Below are positions 1-9,109 of a stretch of 64,000 nucleotides of DNA, piece after piece. The stretch's first letter is position 1. Each line of letters opens with the position of its first letter. The notes under the pieces are model-generated. The model was not told the origin of the DNA and ran no database searches. It saw nothing but the letters and a program-made list of their open reading frames with translations. The stretch comes from an uncultured Clostridia bacterium (GTDB taxonomy: Bacteria > Bacillota > Clostridia > Saccharofermentanales > Saccharofermentanaceae). A program made the translations under genes and the position numbers. The stretch spans positions 1 through 64,000 of the forward strand of contig CAMJPC010000004.1 in the NCBI GenBank assembly GCA_946407705.1, written 5' to 3'.

Positions 1-68
1 GAAATATCGGAAATATATAATACTTATATAAATACTTATCTGAAGCTTAAATCATTAGAGGGAATAAT

Positions 69-917
69 ATGCTTATATGTTCTAAATGTGGTCAAACATC
101 GCCTGACGGCACTAGATACTGTCCCAACTGTGGTGCATCATTAGGCACTCAGAAAAAGGCAGGTTGCTTATCTGGTCTCGTTGTGGTTGTTATCATCTTT
201 GTGGCTGTGGGCATGATGATTTCAATGTGCAGTCCTAAAAAGACAGAGCCTGAACCCGTTCAAACCACCAAAGCAACAAGAACTAGCAGTAAAGCCAATG
301 ATCAGAATTCTGAGGGGAAAACAAGTAATGCAAGACCTCAGAAAGACGGCTTTGATGTTGATACTAACAAAACGGTTGTTATCGGTTCGTATCAAATAAA
401 GGTACCGGCATATTATCTCAAGGGTTCATATTCTAAAGATAAAAAAACATATAATGCTGAAGCTGAAAGCGGAGAACAAAGCGTTCAATTATCGATAGAA
501 TTTACACCGGGTGCTTGTACCTATGATAGCCTTAATGCGAACAAAGAAGCTGTTTTCAATAGTCTCAAGAATGTTATGGGTGGTTTAGGTGTAGAAAACA
601 GTGGCGTACTATTTAGTGATTATAATTCAAAACTTGGCAAAGGCATAATGGCAGAATATTTAGCGACTATTACGACTACTGGTGCTCGTTGCTATATTAG
701 GCGTGTGTTCTTACCAGTAAGTGGTGGTTGCTTAGAATTCAATCTTCTCCAATCTAATCAATCAAAATGGGTTTATACCAATGATTTAGATAAGATAGTT
801 AATTCGGTTGAAATCAAGAACCCTTCCGCAACCAAGAAGCCGAATACCAAGAAAAAAACAACTAAGAAATCAACAAGTAAAAAGTCTTCAAAGAAAACGA
901 CTAAAAAGAGTAAATAG
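69..917 (+). CDS. Zinc-ribbon, single-TM protein with lysine-rich tail
   Basis: Unknown function. A four-cysteine zinc ribbon opens the protein (C4, C7, C18, C21). A strongly hydrophobic segment follows at about residues 34-54, then a roughly 200-residue soluble region, and finally a tail of almost only Lys, Thr and Ser (about 255-282). The layout implies a cytoplasmic ribbon anchored in the membrane with an external domain. The start follows a GAGGG ribosome site. It lies 2 bp upstream of the first zinc-ribbon-module gene of the McrBC island and is probably co-transcribed with it. Its ribbon is N-terminal and does not match the shared C-terminal module of the next genes, so membership in the same system is only inferred. 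Confidence 0.8.
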   Translation: MLICSKCGQTSPDGTRYCPNCGASLGTQKKAGCLSGLVVVVIIFVAVGMMISMCSPKKTEPEPVQTTKATRTSSKANDQNSEGKTSNARPQKDGFDVDTNKTVVIGSYQIKVPAYYLKGSYSKDKKTYNAEAESGEQSVQLSIEFTPGACTYDSLNANKEAVFNSLKNVMGGLGVENSGVLFSDYNSKLGKGIMAEYLATITTTGARCYIRRVFLPVSGGCLEFNLLQSNQSKWVYTNDLDKIVNSVEIKNPSATKKPNTKKKTTKKSTSKKSSKKTTKKSK

Positions 918-919
918 CA

Positions 920-1810
920 ATGAATAAAGAATATAACTATATTGAAAAGTACCACCAAATCATTCATGAATCTATGGAAGGCATAAATAAGCATGCCATA
1001 GAGGAAAGTGTTGATTCTGTTATAGAATTCGTTCGCCTTACAGATCACGATAAGTCTGAACTCATTGATTTCCACGACACAACTAAACTTATTGGCGGTG
1101 AAAGCTATAAATATGATGTCTTCGATAAGGCTCATGAGGCACTCTGTCTTGAGCAGTGGGATATTTCAAGCATCGGAAGTGGTGCTATCTGCGGATTTGT
1201 AACCGATGCCATGAAACACACGGATAATCTTGTAAACAGACAGTTCGGTGTTCCGCAGTTTTTGAGTTTGCTTAAAAATGCAGAAAAACAGAATCGTCAA
1301 CGCTATGAAGAGTCTTTATATAGTGTCTACTTCGGAGAAGATGAGGAGATGGCGTTTAAGAAAGCCGTTGATTGTTTTGGCGGAAAGTACCCGCTTATTG
1401 CATTTCTGTTTTTTATAAAAGATCGAGAAAGATTCTTGCCTACAAGCCCTGACTCTTTTGATTCGATCTTTGAATCAATGGGACTGGGATACAAAATGAG
1501 CGCGCGGTGCAGCTGGAGCAATTACTGCGAATTTATAGCGATAATTACCTACGCTCAGGAATATCTTACGAAATCCGGGGTTTGCAGTCATGAGGTTTCA
1601 CTCTTGGATGCACATTCTGCTATTTGGTTACAGCATTATCCGGAATATATGGCTTGGCACAACGAAACAAAGGATATTAACACTCCGATGAGACCTAAGA
1701 AAAAGATCAGAAAGGCGGATGGCACTATTAGTTATCAGTGCGGTAGATGTGATTATTCTTTTAGACAGAGTGACAGATGTCCTGAATGTGGTCAGCTGGT
1801 AAAGAAATAA
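920..1810 (+). CDS. Restriction-island protein, unknown domain plus C-terminal zinc-ribbon module
   Basis: No firm family assignment. Residues 1-250 are mostly helical. They include a stretch (about 155-245, with FLPTSPDSF, a RCSW motif and SLLDAHS) that resembles a region I recall from HNH- and McrBC-associated proteins; this is from memory and unchecked. Residues 253-296 are the shared module: an INxPxxPK lead, a DGT turn, C274/C277, then C287/C290 and the closing GQLVK. The same module ends the proteins at 1832, 3400 and 3993 and lies inside the one at 2331. The tight spacing implies one operon with mcrBC. A role in recognising or handling modified or foreign DNA is inferred from context only. 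Confidence 0.8.
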   Translation: MNKEYNYIEKYHQIIHESMEGINKHAIEESVDSVIEFVRLTDHDKSELIDFHDTTKLIGGESYKYDVFDKAHEALCLEQWDISSIGSGAICGFVTDAMKHTDNLVNRQFGVPQFLSLLKNAEKQNRQRYEESLYSVYFGEDEEMAFKKAVDCFGGKYPLIAFLFFIKDRERFLPTSPDSFDSIFESMGLGYKMSARCSWSNYCEFIAIITYAQEYLTKSGVCSHEVSLLDAHSAIWLQHYPEYMAWHNETKDINTPMRPKKKIRKADGTISYQCGRCDYSFRQSDRCPECGQLVKK

Positions 1811-1831
1811 CTGTTTTAGGAAGTGAGATAG

Positions 1832-2323
1832 ATGAGCTCAATGGATAGGAAAGAGAATTATCAACTCTTTTGTCAGAAAGCAAAGGCTTATGGCGTTTGT
1901 GATGAGATGAGTGGTGATGATAACCATAAAAGAGTTCGCATGGGCAAAGAGGGTAATTCAAGAGCTAGATTTGAAGTGCATTTGAGAAAAGACTGCATGA
2001 AAATCTTTTATGATAAAAAAGACAAGATTGGGAAAAATGTATTGCGGGTTGGTCGAGCTGATTTGCCAGCAACTAATATTAATCCCAACTATGACCTTTT
2101 CAGTGAAGTATACCCTGAAGATTATGATGACTTTTTAAATCTGGTTAGTCTAAAGCTTGGAAGAAAGCAATCGGATAATCTTCGAGGAATCAATATTCCA
2201 TTGAAGCCCAGAGATGTCATTCGTTCTAATGACGGTACGGTTAAATATGTCTGCGGAAATTGTGGGAAAGCATTTATGAAATCACCGAGATGTCCCGATT
2301 GCGGTCAGCTTGTGAAGGAGTAA
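1832..2323 (+). CDS. Small restriction-island protein with C-terminal zinc-ribbon module
   Basis: The 163-residue product has an N-terminal part (1-118) that I do not recognise; it is charged and looks soluble and mixed alpha/beta. Residues 120-163 are the common zinc-ribbon module, with paired CGNC and RCPDC motifs and the closing GQLVKE. The start follows an AGGAAGTGAG ribosome site; a second ATG at 1841 is also possible. It sits 21 bp after the previous module gene and 7 bp before the next. The module is the only similarity to its neighbours, so the N-terminal domain is probably what makes each protein specific. Confidence 0.78.
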   Translation: MSSMDRKENYQLFCQKAKAYGVCDEMSGDDNHKRVRMGKEGNSRARFEVHLRKDCMKIFYDKKDKIGKNVLRVGRADLPATNINPNYDLFSEVYPEDYDDFLNLVSLKLGRKQSDNLRGINIPLKPRDVIRSNDGTVKYVCGNCGKAFMKSPRCPDCGQLVKE

Positions 2324-2330
2324 GTGGATT

Positions 2331-3398
2331 ATGTTGTTTTCGAATGAAAAATTCAATTATTGGAATGATAGCAGTATTGTAAAAGAACTTGAAGGCCGTT
2401 CAGATTTTTTATCTCTGGAAGAGTCATTAATTAACACGATCAATTATCTTGATTCAAGATATTCAGTTATATTGGCATATGATTACATTACAAACCCAAA
2501 AACAAATCGTGATAACGACATGTTGTTTAAAGTTCGTCATGGCGATAAGGAAATAATGTGGGTGTATTTGTTATATTCGAAAAGAGCGAAATACATTAGT
2601 TTAGAAATTGATAATGACACTGTTTCTGGGATAAAGATGAGCCTTTCGGGATTCGAAAGCATTAAGGAAAGACACAATCAAAACTATCCGACACTGAAAT
2701 TGAGATTCCATAATTATGCTCATATCGAACGATCTTTGAAAGATATTTGTGATTGCTTAGATAATCCTGCTCAAGGTGGTACTAGTAATGCTAACGGTAT
2801 CAATATTCCCTTGACGCCTAAAGGCATAATTCATAAGTCTGATGGAACGATACAATGTTTGTGTGGCCGTTGCGGTATTTCATTCATCAAGGCAGAACGA
2901 TGCCCCGAATGCGGACAACTTGTTCTTTATAATGGGGATTCAAATAAAACGGGCAATAAAAGGATTCTTCATGTTGGCGACGATGTTTCTAAGATGAAGA
3001 TATACGAGATAATTAACAAATATTTTGGCGAAAACTATAACGCTTGGATGAAAGCAAGCTACATTATCAATGATAACTATAGAGCTTGGTTTCCAACAAT
3101 CACTAAAACCTCAACTAGACCTAATGGAAAATTTGGCGGAACCGAAATGTGGAGTAATGTTTTATCTCCGGATAGAAAAACGATCATAACAATTAACCAT
3201 GATGAGCCAAATAGAAAGTCAGAAGAAAACACACCAAGAAAAAGGATTCTGGTGTTTGCACGTATTGACGGTTCGTTCAGTTTTTTAGGGGTGTTTAGTG
3301 ATCGCCTTGTCCCTGAGGCGGAATTGTTGACGTTTCAAAGAGAACGAATAGCGCAGGGTATAGACCTCGATACTTTCCAGTTAATTGATGAGGTCTGA
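2331..3398 (+). CDS. Two-domain restriction-island protein with internal zinc-ribbon module
   Basis: Here the zinc-ribbon module lies in the middle (about 157-199; C178, C181, C191, C194), with a unique domain on each side. Residues 1-150 are unrecognised. Residues 210-355 contain AWFP, a TEMWSN motif, a VFARIDGSF-type strand and a closing RIAQGID-type helix. This resembles a beta-rich domain I recall at the C-terminus of HNH and restriction proteins; that is an impression, not a search result. The gene overlaps none of its neighbours: the stop is 1 bp before the ATG of the EVE gene. The extra C-terminal domain suggests that the ribbon links modules and does not act as a terminal tag. Confidence 0.78.
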   Translation: MLFSNEKFNYWNDSSIVKELEGRSDFLSLEESLINTINYLDSRYSVILAYDYITNPKTNRDNDMLFKVRHGDKEIMWVYLLYSKRAKYISLEIDNDTVSGIKMSLSGFESIKERHNQNYPTLKLRFHNYAHIERSLKDICDCLDNPAQGGTSNANGINIPLTPKGIIHKSDGTIQCLCGRCGISFIKAERCPECGQLVLYNGDSNKTGNKRILHVGDDVSKMKIYEIINKYFGENYNAWMKASYIINDNYRAWFPTITKTSTRPNGKFGGTEMWSNVLSPDRKTIITINHDEPNRKSEENTPRKRILVFARIDGSFSFLGVFSDRLVPEAELLTFQRERIAQGIDLDTFQLIDEV

Positions 3399-3399
3399 T

Positions 3400-3980
3400 A
3401 TGAGCAATACTTACTTATTAACATGGAATCCTGATAAATGGGACTTTGAAGGTGGATATCATACATTTCTTAAGCAGGTTAATGCTGGAGAGAAGCCTAT
3501 CTTGGAATGGCGAGCTGCAAATTCGTCCATTCAAAAAGGTGATGTCATGTATCTGATGAGACTTGGAGCAAACCCCAGAGGGATAGTCCTCAAAGGTATT
3601 GCCTTAGGCAGCGGTCATCCAAGCAAACATTATGAAGCAGCAAGAGCTGCAGCAGGTGAAGTAGTTAACCGTGTAGATGTGCAGTTTATTTCCGCAGGTG
3701 ATTATTCCAAAGGTGATTATATTGATTGGACAGTCTTGAAAGAACGATTCCCTAATCAGAACTGGACGCCTCAAGCTTCCGGCATACGGATCAAGATGAA
3801 TATTGTAATGACCTCGATGAGCTATGGCTTCGTATTACTGATGGAATAAATGTTCCGAAGCGACCAAAGAACATAATAAGAAAAGCAGATGGTTCAGTGC
3901 GTTATGTTTGCGGTCGTTGCGAAACGTCGTTTATCAAAAATGCAAGATGTCCGAACTGTGGGCAGCTGGTGAAGGAATAA
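3400..3980 (+). pseudogene. EVE-domain protein with zinc-ribbon module, broken by a frameshift
   Basis: The first frame (ATG 3400, or TTG 3385) reads an EVE/PUA-like domain: YLLTWNPDKW at the start, then a GDVMYLMRLG strand and NWTPQASGIRI. It stops at 3849. From about 3795 a second frame, shifted by two bases, reads a fitting EVE ending (DEYCNDLDELW) and runs straight into a complete module (INVPKRPK, then CGRC and RCPNC, then GQLVKE), stopping at 3978-3980. One missing base near 3793-3795 would join them into a protein of about 193 residues. EVE domains are known readers of modified cytosines. It is either a recent mutation that inactivates the gene or leaves only the EVE half, or a sequencing error. 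Confidence 0.75.
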
Positions 3981-3992
3981 GGAGACTAAACT

Positions 3993-4457
3993 ATGGATAG
4001 TAGTAGGGTTTCATCAGTTATAGGATCACGTAACCGTGAACGGTTTAGAATTGATAATGAACCTATGGCCTTAATTCAACCGTATTCAAAATATACGCTT
4101 ATATACACGACGCGCCATTTAACTATGAGTCTTGATGTAGTTGAAAGGATCTTTTCTGATCCCGTTTTCCGAAATCCTAAAGTGGAGATTAATCCTGCCT
4201 ATGTAAAGAAACCCAGTGATACATATATTGCTAAGGTTATATTTGATACTTCAGTTAGCACTGAACAAATCAAAGAGGCTATCTACTCTTACAGAACCGG
4301 TGGTGTGGCGAATTACAGTGATATTAATACGCCAATGGAGCCGAAGAGTAGAATTAGGGGAGAAGACGGAATTATCAGATATGTCTGCGGCAGGTGCGGT
4401 TCAACTTATTTGAAATCTCCAAGATGCCCTGAATGTGGACAGTTAGTTAAGGAATAA
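3993..4457 (+). CDS. Small restriction-island protein with C-terminal zinc-ribbon module
   Basis: The 154-residue product has an unrecognised N-terminal domain (1-108). Its C-terminal module is at residues 111-154 (INTPMEPK, CGRC, RCPEC, GQLVKE). A GGAG ribosome site 8 bases upstream supports ATG 3993. It is the last of five module-bearing genes and lies 21 bp before mcrB. The N-terminal part contains a run of regular strands and a short helix (VSTEQIKEAIYSY) that could be a small alpha/beta binding domain. No function can be assigned from sequence alone. Confidence 0.78.
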   Translation: MDSSRVSSVIGSRNRERFRIDNEPMALIQPYSKYTLIYTTRHLTMSLDVVERIFSDPVFRNPKVEINPAYVKKPSDTYIAKVIFDTSVSTEQIKEAIYSYRTGGVANYSDINTPMEPKSRIRGEDGIIRYVCGRCGSTYLKSPRCPECGQLVKE

Positions 4458-4478
4458 TAATGAAAGGAACATACATAT

Positions 4479-7157
4479 ATGGATGCAGCAAGGATAATTG
4501 AATTGTTGAATCAGGAACCCGAGATGAACCCTGATGCTCATGACGGTAGTTATGAGTTAATGCGAGAGATCGTTAAGTCGTATTCCATGATGAACAATTA
4601 TGAGGTCATAAATTTCTTTGACCTGAATGCCGTATATGGAATGGCGCTTGGGACCTGGAAACTGAATGTTGAAAAGAAGAAGGAATACATTAATAAAGGG
4701 CATCTTCCCAATGCGGAAAAGGAACGGCTGGTAAAAGTAATAGATCATGTATGGAATAGTGCCTGCTGGAACAAGTATGCGAATAGAGAGGGTAAAGGAC
4801 CTTCGATTGGTATGTTCGGAACAGGCTTTTACTCTTTTGAAGGCAACGCTGATGATAAATCGTGTCAACGCTTCATTAAATTGATGGTTGACATCGCAAA
4901 TCTCAATGATGACAACCAGATTTACAATTTGTGTGATAAGGTGTTTGATTCGTCCTTTAATGGTATGCAGGCAGCTGCTGCTTCAGTTATGCTCCATTGC
5001 TTAAAACCAAATACATTCCCTATATTGAACGCGAATTTCGGAGATGGAACAGTTTATGGTCCATTGGGGATCAATCTGGATAAACCGGGCAGGATATCAA
5101 CTTATATCAGTAATTGTAGAAAGATCAAAGCGTTCCGTGATGCAAATCTTAAGATAAAGAACTATCGTATTTTGGACTGCTTCCCACGAAAGTACAAAAT
5201 AACTGAAGCTGATAGGTATTCTCCGACACTTGAAGAGTATGATCCTGGTCTCTCAAGTCAGCAATACTATGAAATTTTTAAAGATGAGAATATTGTAAAG
5301 AAGCATACTTTGGATACAGTCTATTACATTTATGATATCGGCGGCGAAGCTACTTGTTCAACTTTAGCTTCGAAATATGGTAATACTGCTCAACACTATA
5401 ATTCTAATGCAACCCATCTTGCCCAATTGATTCAACGTGAAACGGCTTGTCCTTTGAATAAACGTGATGATAGGGGGAATTGGTATTGGCCGGTTTTATT
5501 CCAGGGAAGAGATACCGAGAAAGGAGAACAAGGTGTTTATTCATGGAAACTCCGACAACCGGTAGCTGATGCTATATCGCAATTGATTGATGAAGGCTTT
5601 TTTGATGATCTTATACCAGAGGAAACAGAAAATATGAAATCGACAATTAGTAAAAACACAATACTGTATGGCCCTCCGGGAACAGGCAAGACTTTCAATA
5701 CGGTTCTCTATGCTGTCGCTATTGTAGAAAAGAAATCTTTCCAAGAAATACAGGAAGAGGCTTCATCGGACTACAAAGCCGTAAAAGAGCGATTCGAAGC
5801 CTATAAGAGTCAGGGAAGAATTGCATTTACAACATTCCATCAATCGTATGGATATGAAGAATTCATCGAAGGAATCAGACCGGTTATTGATGGCAACGAT
5901 TCAGAGTTGGATTATTCAATTGAAGATGGAGTGTTTAAAGACTTCTGCAAGAAAGCTGCTGTCCCGGTCAAATCTAAGAATAAAAAAGACCTGGGTCTTA
6001 ATAGTGATCCATATATATGGAAAGTATCGTTATATGGAACGTATGATAACCCTATAAGACAAGAGTGTATGGAAAATAATCATATACGTATCGGGTTTAG
6101 CGATTATTCAGAAGATTTGGTTGAAGAGGAAGAAAATGGCGTTAAAATTAGCGCACAGTTGAATGCTTTCTATAACAAGATGGAAATAGGAGATATAGTT
6201 CTATCTTGCTATACAAATGAAACAATAGATGCAGTTGGTGTAATTACAGGGGATGTTGAGTATCACAAAGAATATGACAGTTATAACCGTTTGAGAAACG
6301 TTAAGTGGCTGGTTAAGGGTATTAATGAAAACATAGTTGCTATTAATGGCGGCTCGAAGATGGTTCAAGCGACGGTCTATCAAATGAAGGTAAACTTGAG
6401 CGATGTTCTTGCTATTGTTGATAAATATTCTGACGGAAATGAAAGTATAAGTAACTATGAAGACAACTACGTTTTTGTAATTGATGAGATCAATCGCGGT
6501 AACATCTCCAAGATATTTGGTGAGCTTATTACTTTAGTCGAAGAATCTAAGAGAATTGGTGCACCAGAAGAGTTGAAAGTTAAACTTCCATACTCGCATC
6601 AGCAGTTTGGAGTACCTAAGAACATCTATATTCTTGGTACAATGAATACTGCAGACAGGTCAATAGCAATTATGGATACTGCTTTGAGAAGACGTTTCTC
6701 TTTTGTAGAGATGCTTCCGGATTCAGCTGTTCTTCGTCAATTTGGTAATCCTACTGTGTTTGATAATGGCATATCCGTTAATGTTGCTGATATGTTGGAT
6801 ATTATCAATGACAGGATTACCTTCCTCTATGACAGAGAACACACGATTGGACATGCTTTTTTCATGCCTTTAAAGGATTCTCCGAGTGTCGAGATACTGG
6901 CTCAGATATTTGAAAAATCCATTATTCCGTTGTTACAAGAATACTTCTATGAAGACTACGCAAAGATTCAGCTTGTATTAGGCGATGATGGCAAGACTGG
7001 GGATAATAAACAGTATCAGTTCATCTCGGATGAAGAAATGGATGCTAATAAGTTGTTCGAAACTGTACAAGAATTGGATTCTGAAAAGAAGTATTCCATT
7101 AACTACCCGGCATTTAGGAAGATTGAGAGCTATAAGTTGATTTCTAAGAAGTTATGA
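4479..7157 (+). CDS. mcrB: McrB-type AAA+ GTPase with inserted EVE-like domain
   Basis: Motor subunit of a type IV (modification-dependent) restriction system: McrB rings hydrolyse GTP and drive the McrC nuclease. Walker A is GPPGTGKT at 398-405, Walker B is VIDEIN around D669/E670, the GTP-specificity motif NTAD is at 723-726, and an arginine-rich ALRRRF follows. The ~390 N-terminal residues form a large specificity region. Between Walker A and Walker B, about residues 508-640 read as an EVE/PUA-like domain (DPYIWKVSLYG, then GDIVLSCYTN). The 892-residue length is roughly twice that of E. coli McrB. The mcrC start overlaps its end by 4 bp. Target modification is unknown; two EVE-like units in the locus point to modified cytosine. 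Confidence 0.9.
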   Translation: MDAARIIELLNQEPEMNPDAHDGSYELMREIVKSYSMMNNYEVINFFDLNAVYGMALGTWKLNVEKKKEYINKGHLPNAEKERLVKVIDHVWNSACWNKYANREGKGPSIGMFGTGFYSFEGNADDKSCQRFIKLMVDIANLNDDNQIYNLCDKVFDSSFNGMQAAAASVMLHCLKPNTFPILNANFGDGTVYGPLGINLDKPGRISTYISNCRKIKAFRDANLKIKNYRILDCFPRKYKITEADRYSPTLEEYDPGLSSQQYYEIFKDENIVKKHTLDTVYYIYDIGGEATCSTLASKYGNTAQHYNSNATHLAQLIQRETACPLNKRDDRGNWYWPVLFQGRDTEKGEQGVYSWKLRQPVADAISQLIDEGFFDDLIPEETENMKSTISKNTILYGPPGTGKTFNTVLYAVAIVEKKSFQEIQEEASSDYKAVKERFEAYKSQGRIAFTTFHQSYGYEEFIEGIRPVIDGNDSELDYSIEDGVFKDFCKKAAVPVKSKNKKDLGLNSDPYIWKVSLYGTYDNPIRQECMENNHIRIGFSDYSEDLVEEEENGVKISAQLNAFYNKMEIGDIVLSCYTNETIDAVGVITGDVEYHKEYDSYNRLRNVKWLVKGINENIVAINGGSKMVQATVYQMKVNLSDVLAIVDKYSDGNESISNYEDNYVFVIDEINRGNISKIFGELITLVEESKRIGAPEELKVKLPYSHQQFGVPKNIYILGTMNTADRSIAIMDTALRRRFSFVEMLPDSAVLRQFGNPTVFDNGISVNVADMLDIINDRITFLYDREHTIGHAFFMPLKDSPSVEILAQIFEKSIIPLLQEYFYEDYAKIQLVLGDDGKTGDNKQYQFISDEEMDANKLFETVQELDSEKKYSINYPAFRKIESYKLISKKL

Positions 7158-8533
7158 ACCGAACCATAGTCGTTAAAGAATACGATACCATTGTCTCTAA
7201 TGAGGTTTTGTCTTCGACACAAGGCTATGTTTGCCTTGAGAAGAAGTATTTTGAAGAATTAGAGCAGTTTGTTAAAGAGTATGTATCCCAGTCAGATGAA
7301 GCGGATATTCTTGAGTTCATGCAGATCGGATATAAGCGCGGAATTGGTGATACGATAACCTTTAAGAGCTATGTCGGAATGATTGAATTGCCTAGCGGTT
7401 TTCAGATTGAAATACTCCCGAAAGTTTCGTTGGGTCAGGATGATAATAATGCAAAAACGAAACGGATCTTTTTGAAGATGCTTAACTGTCTTAAGGATTT
7501 TGACGGTAAAGTGTTTAGTTCTGCCTCGCTCAATGCAGATAAGATGAATCTGTACGAGATTTTTATCCGCATGTATATACAGGAGGCATGGACGCTGGTC
7601 AAGCGAGGTATTAAATCAGACTATATCAGCAATGATGAAAATCTCCATGTTTACAAAGGCAAACTGAATGTAAGCAAACAGATATCTCTTAATGCCGCAC
7701 ATAAAGAACGGTTTTACATGGTGTTTGACGAATACCAAGTTAATAGACCTGAGAATAAACTGATTAAATCCACATTGTTAAAGCTACTTGGTGTTTCGAG
7801 AAATACAGACAATACTAGAGAGATAAAGCAGTTGTTGTATTCTTTCGAGTTGGTTCAGGAATCCGATAATTACGTTAAGGATTTTTCGAAAGTTTCTCTG
7901 ACACGAGGTATGAAAGAATATGAACTTCTGATCCAGTGGTCGAAGATATTCCTGCTTAACAAAAGTTTTACAACGTTTTCTGGCAAGAATGCAGGTAAAG
8001 CCCTATTGTTTCCGATGGAACAGGTATTTGAGGCATTTATTGCCAAACAAGTTAAGTTGTTGTTTGAGAACCAGAATAAGGGCATTATCCGTGTTTCAGC
8101 CCAGGACAGCGGGTATTATTTATTTGATGAACCCCGCAAGTTTAGACTTAGGCCAGACATTGTAGTAAGTAATGCCTTTGATGAACATCACAAAACGGTG
8201 ATCATGGATACTAAATGGAAGCGGTTGAATCGTAATCCTTCAGCAAATTATGGGATATCACAGGCTGATATGTATCAAATGTATGCCTACTCAAAAAAAT
8301 ATCATACTCCGAATATTTGGTTGATATACCCTTTGAATGATGATGTCCGTGATTTAGATCCTTTATCTTTCAACGCTATTAAAAATGAGATGATGAACGT
8401 GTCAGTAAAGGTGTTCTTTGTTGATCTGAATGATTATAAGTCCAGTTTGGAGTCTTTCTATGAACGTGTTTATCATGATGATCCATTTTTGATTTCAGAT
8501 GAGGATGATGAGTTGTTATCTGGACGAGAATAA
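7154..8533 (+). CDS. mcrC: McrC-type restriction nuclease subunit
   Basis: Nuclease partner of McrB. The start overlaps the mcrB stop (ATGA), a sign of translational coupling. The N-terminal part is the McrC segment that docks into the McrB ring. The C-terminal half carries the PD-(D/E)XK nuclease core: a conserved FEAF glutamate near E293, RPD with D335, and DTK at 352-354, followed by a QADMYQMYAY helix. The 459-residue length is slightly above the typical family size. All catalytic residues seem to be present, so the McrBC core looks active even though the EVE gene upstream is broken. Confidence 0.92.
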   Translation: MNRTIVVKEYDTIVSNEVLSSTQGYVCLEKKYFEELEQFVKEYVSQSDEADILEFMQIGYKRGIGDTITFKSYVGMIELPSGFQIEILPKVSLGQDDNNAKTKRIFLKMLNCLKDFDGKVFSSASLNADKMNLYEIFIRMYIQEAWTLVKRGIKSDYISNDENLHVYKGKLNVSKQISLNAAHKERFYMVFDEYQVNRPENKLIKSTLLKLLGVSRNTDNTREIKQLLYSFELVQESDNYVKDFSKVSLTRGMKEYELLIQWSKIFLLNKSFTTFSGKNAGKALLFPMEQVFEAFIAKQVKLLFENQNKGIIRVSAQDSGYYLFDEPRKFRLRPDIVVSNAFDEHHKTVIMDTKWKRLNRNPSANYGISQADMYQMYAYSKKYHTPNIWLIYPLNDDVRDLDPLSFNAIKNEMMNVSVKVFFVDLNDYKSSLESFYERVYHDDPFLISDEDDELLSGRE

Positions 8534-8545
8534 GAGGAAGCGTAT

Positions 8546-9100
8546 ATGTCTATATTCAAAGACCACATATTAGAAAATAAATGCAAATTTTCAGACGAAA
8601 AGGTAGATAGGCTTATTGAGATCTACAAAAGCATGGTAAAAGAGGTTGAAGAACTGGAAAGAATGTTTCCTAATCGACATTTTACATTGGACGGCCATTT
8701 GGTTGGTAGTATGGGCGAAGCAATTGCAGCCAATCGTTATGGAATTGAGTTGAAAAAGGCGAGTTATGCTGATTTCGACGGCACTATATATCGACATCCA
8801 GTACAAATTAAAATTGTTCAGCAAGATAATGTTTCTATTCATTATTCAGGTGATAAAGTCCCGTTTGAAGCATATTTGTTAGTGCTTTATATGAACAAAA
8901 ACGGAAATTTCTACGAAGTATATAACGGAAGCATGAGCGTGGTATGGGATTCTATTGAGCAATCTGACCGACGCGGGAACAAACACATAGTAATTAGCAA
9001 ATTAATGGAGCTTCAATCAGAATTTGTCAATTTACCAAGGCTTGATTCATATCCGCGTGTTCCAAAAATGAAGTCGATTTATAAGAACGAAAAGAAGTGA
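8546..9100 (+). CDS. Putative nuclease-like protein of the McrBC locus
   Basis: Follows mcrC by 12 bp. The first ~55 residues are helical. The second part reads GSMGEAIAANRYG, then YADFDGTIY and VQIKIVQ. The spacing of Glu (GEA), Asp (DFDG) and Gln-x-Lys (QIK) resembles a PD-(D/E)XK core, a fold common in restriction-island proteins. This reading rests on motif spacing only. If correct, it could be an extra effector or regulator of the type IV system. It could also be an inactive DNA-binding member of the fold, because the second acidic position of the core is Gln. Confidence 0.72.
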   Translation: MSIFKDHILENKCKFSDEKVDRLIEIYKSMVKEVEELERMFPNRHFTLDGHLVGSMGEAIAANRYGIELKKASYADFDGTIYRHPVQIKIVQQDNVSIHYSGDKVPFEAYLLVLYMNKNGNFYEVYNGSMSVVWDSIEQSDRRGNKHIVISKLMELQSEFVNLPRLDSYPRVPKMKSIYKNEKK

Positions 9101-9109
9101 GAAATAAAT

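Noticed and set aside
773..1135. 120-codon minus-strand frame with hydrophobic sequence
   Set aside because: The run of Val/Phe/Leu is only the complement of the lysine-rich tail of the first gene; it crosses two genes in a tight operon.
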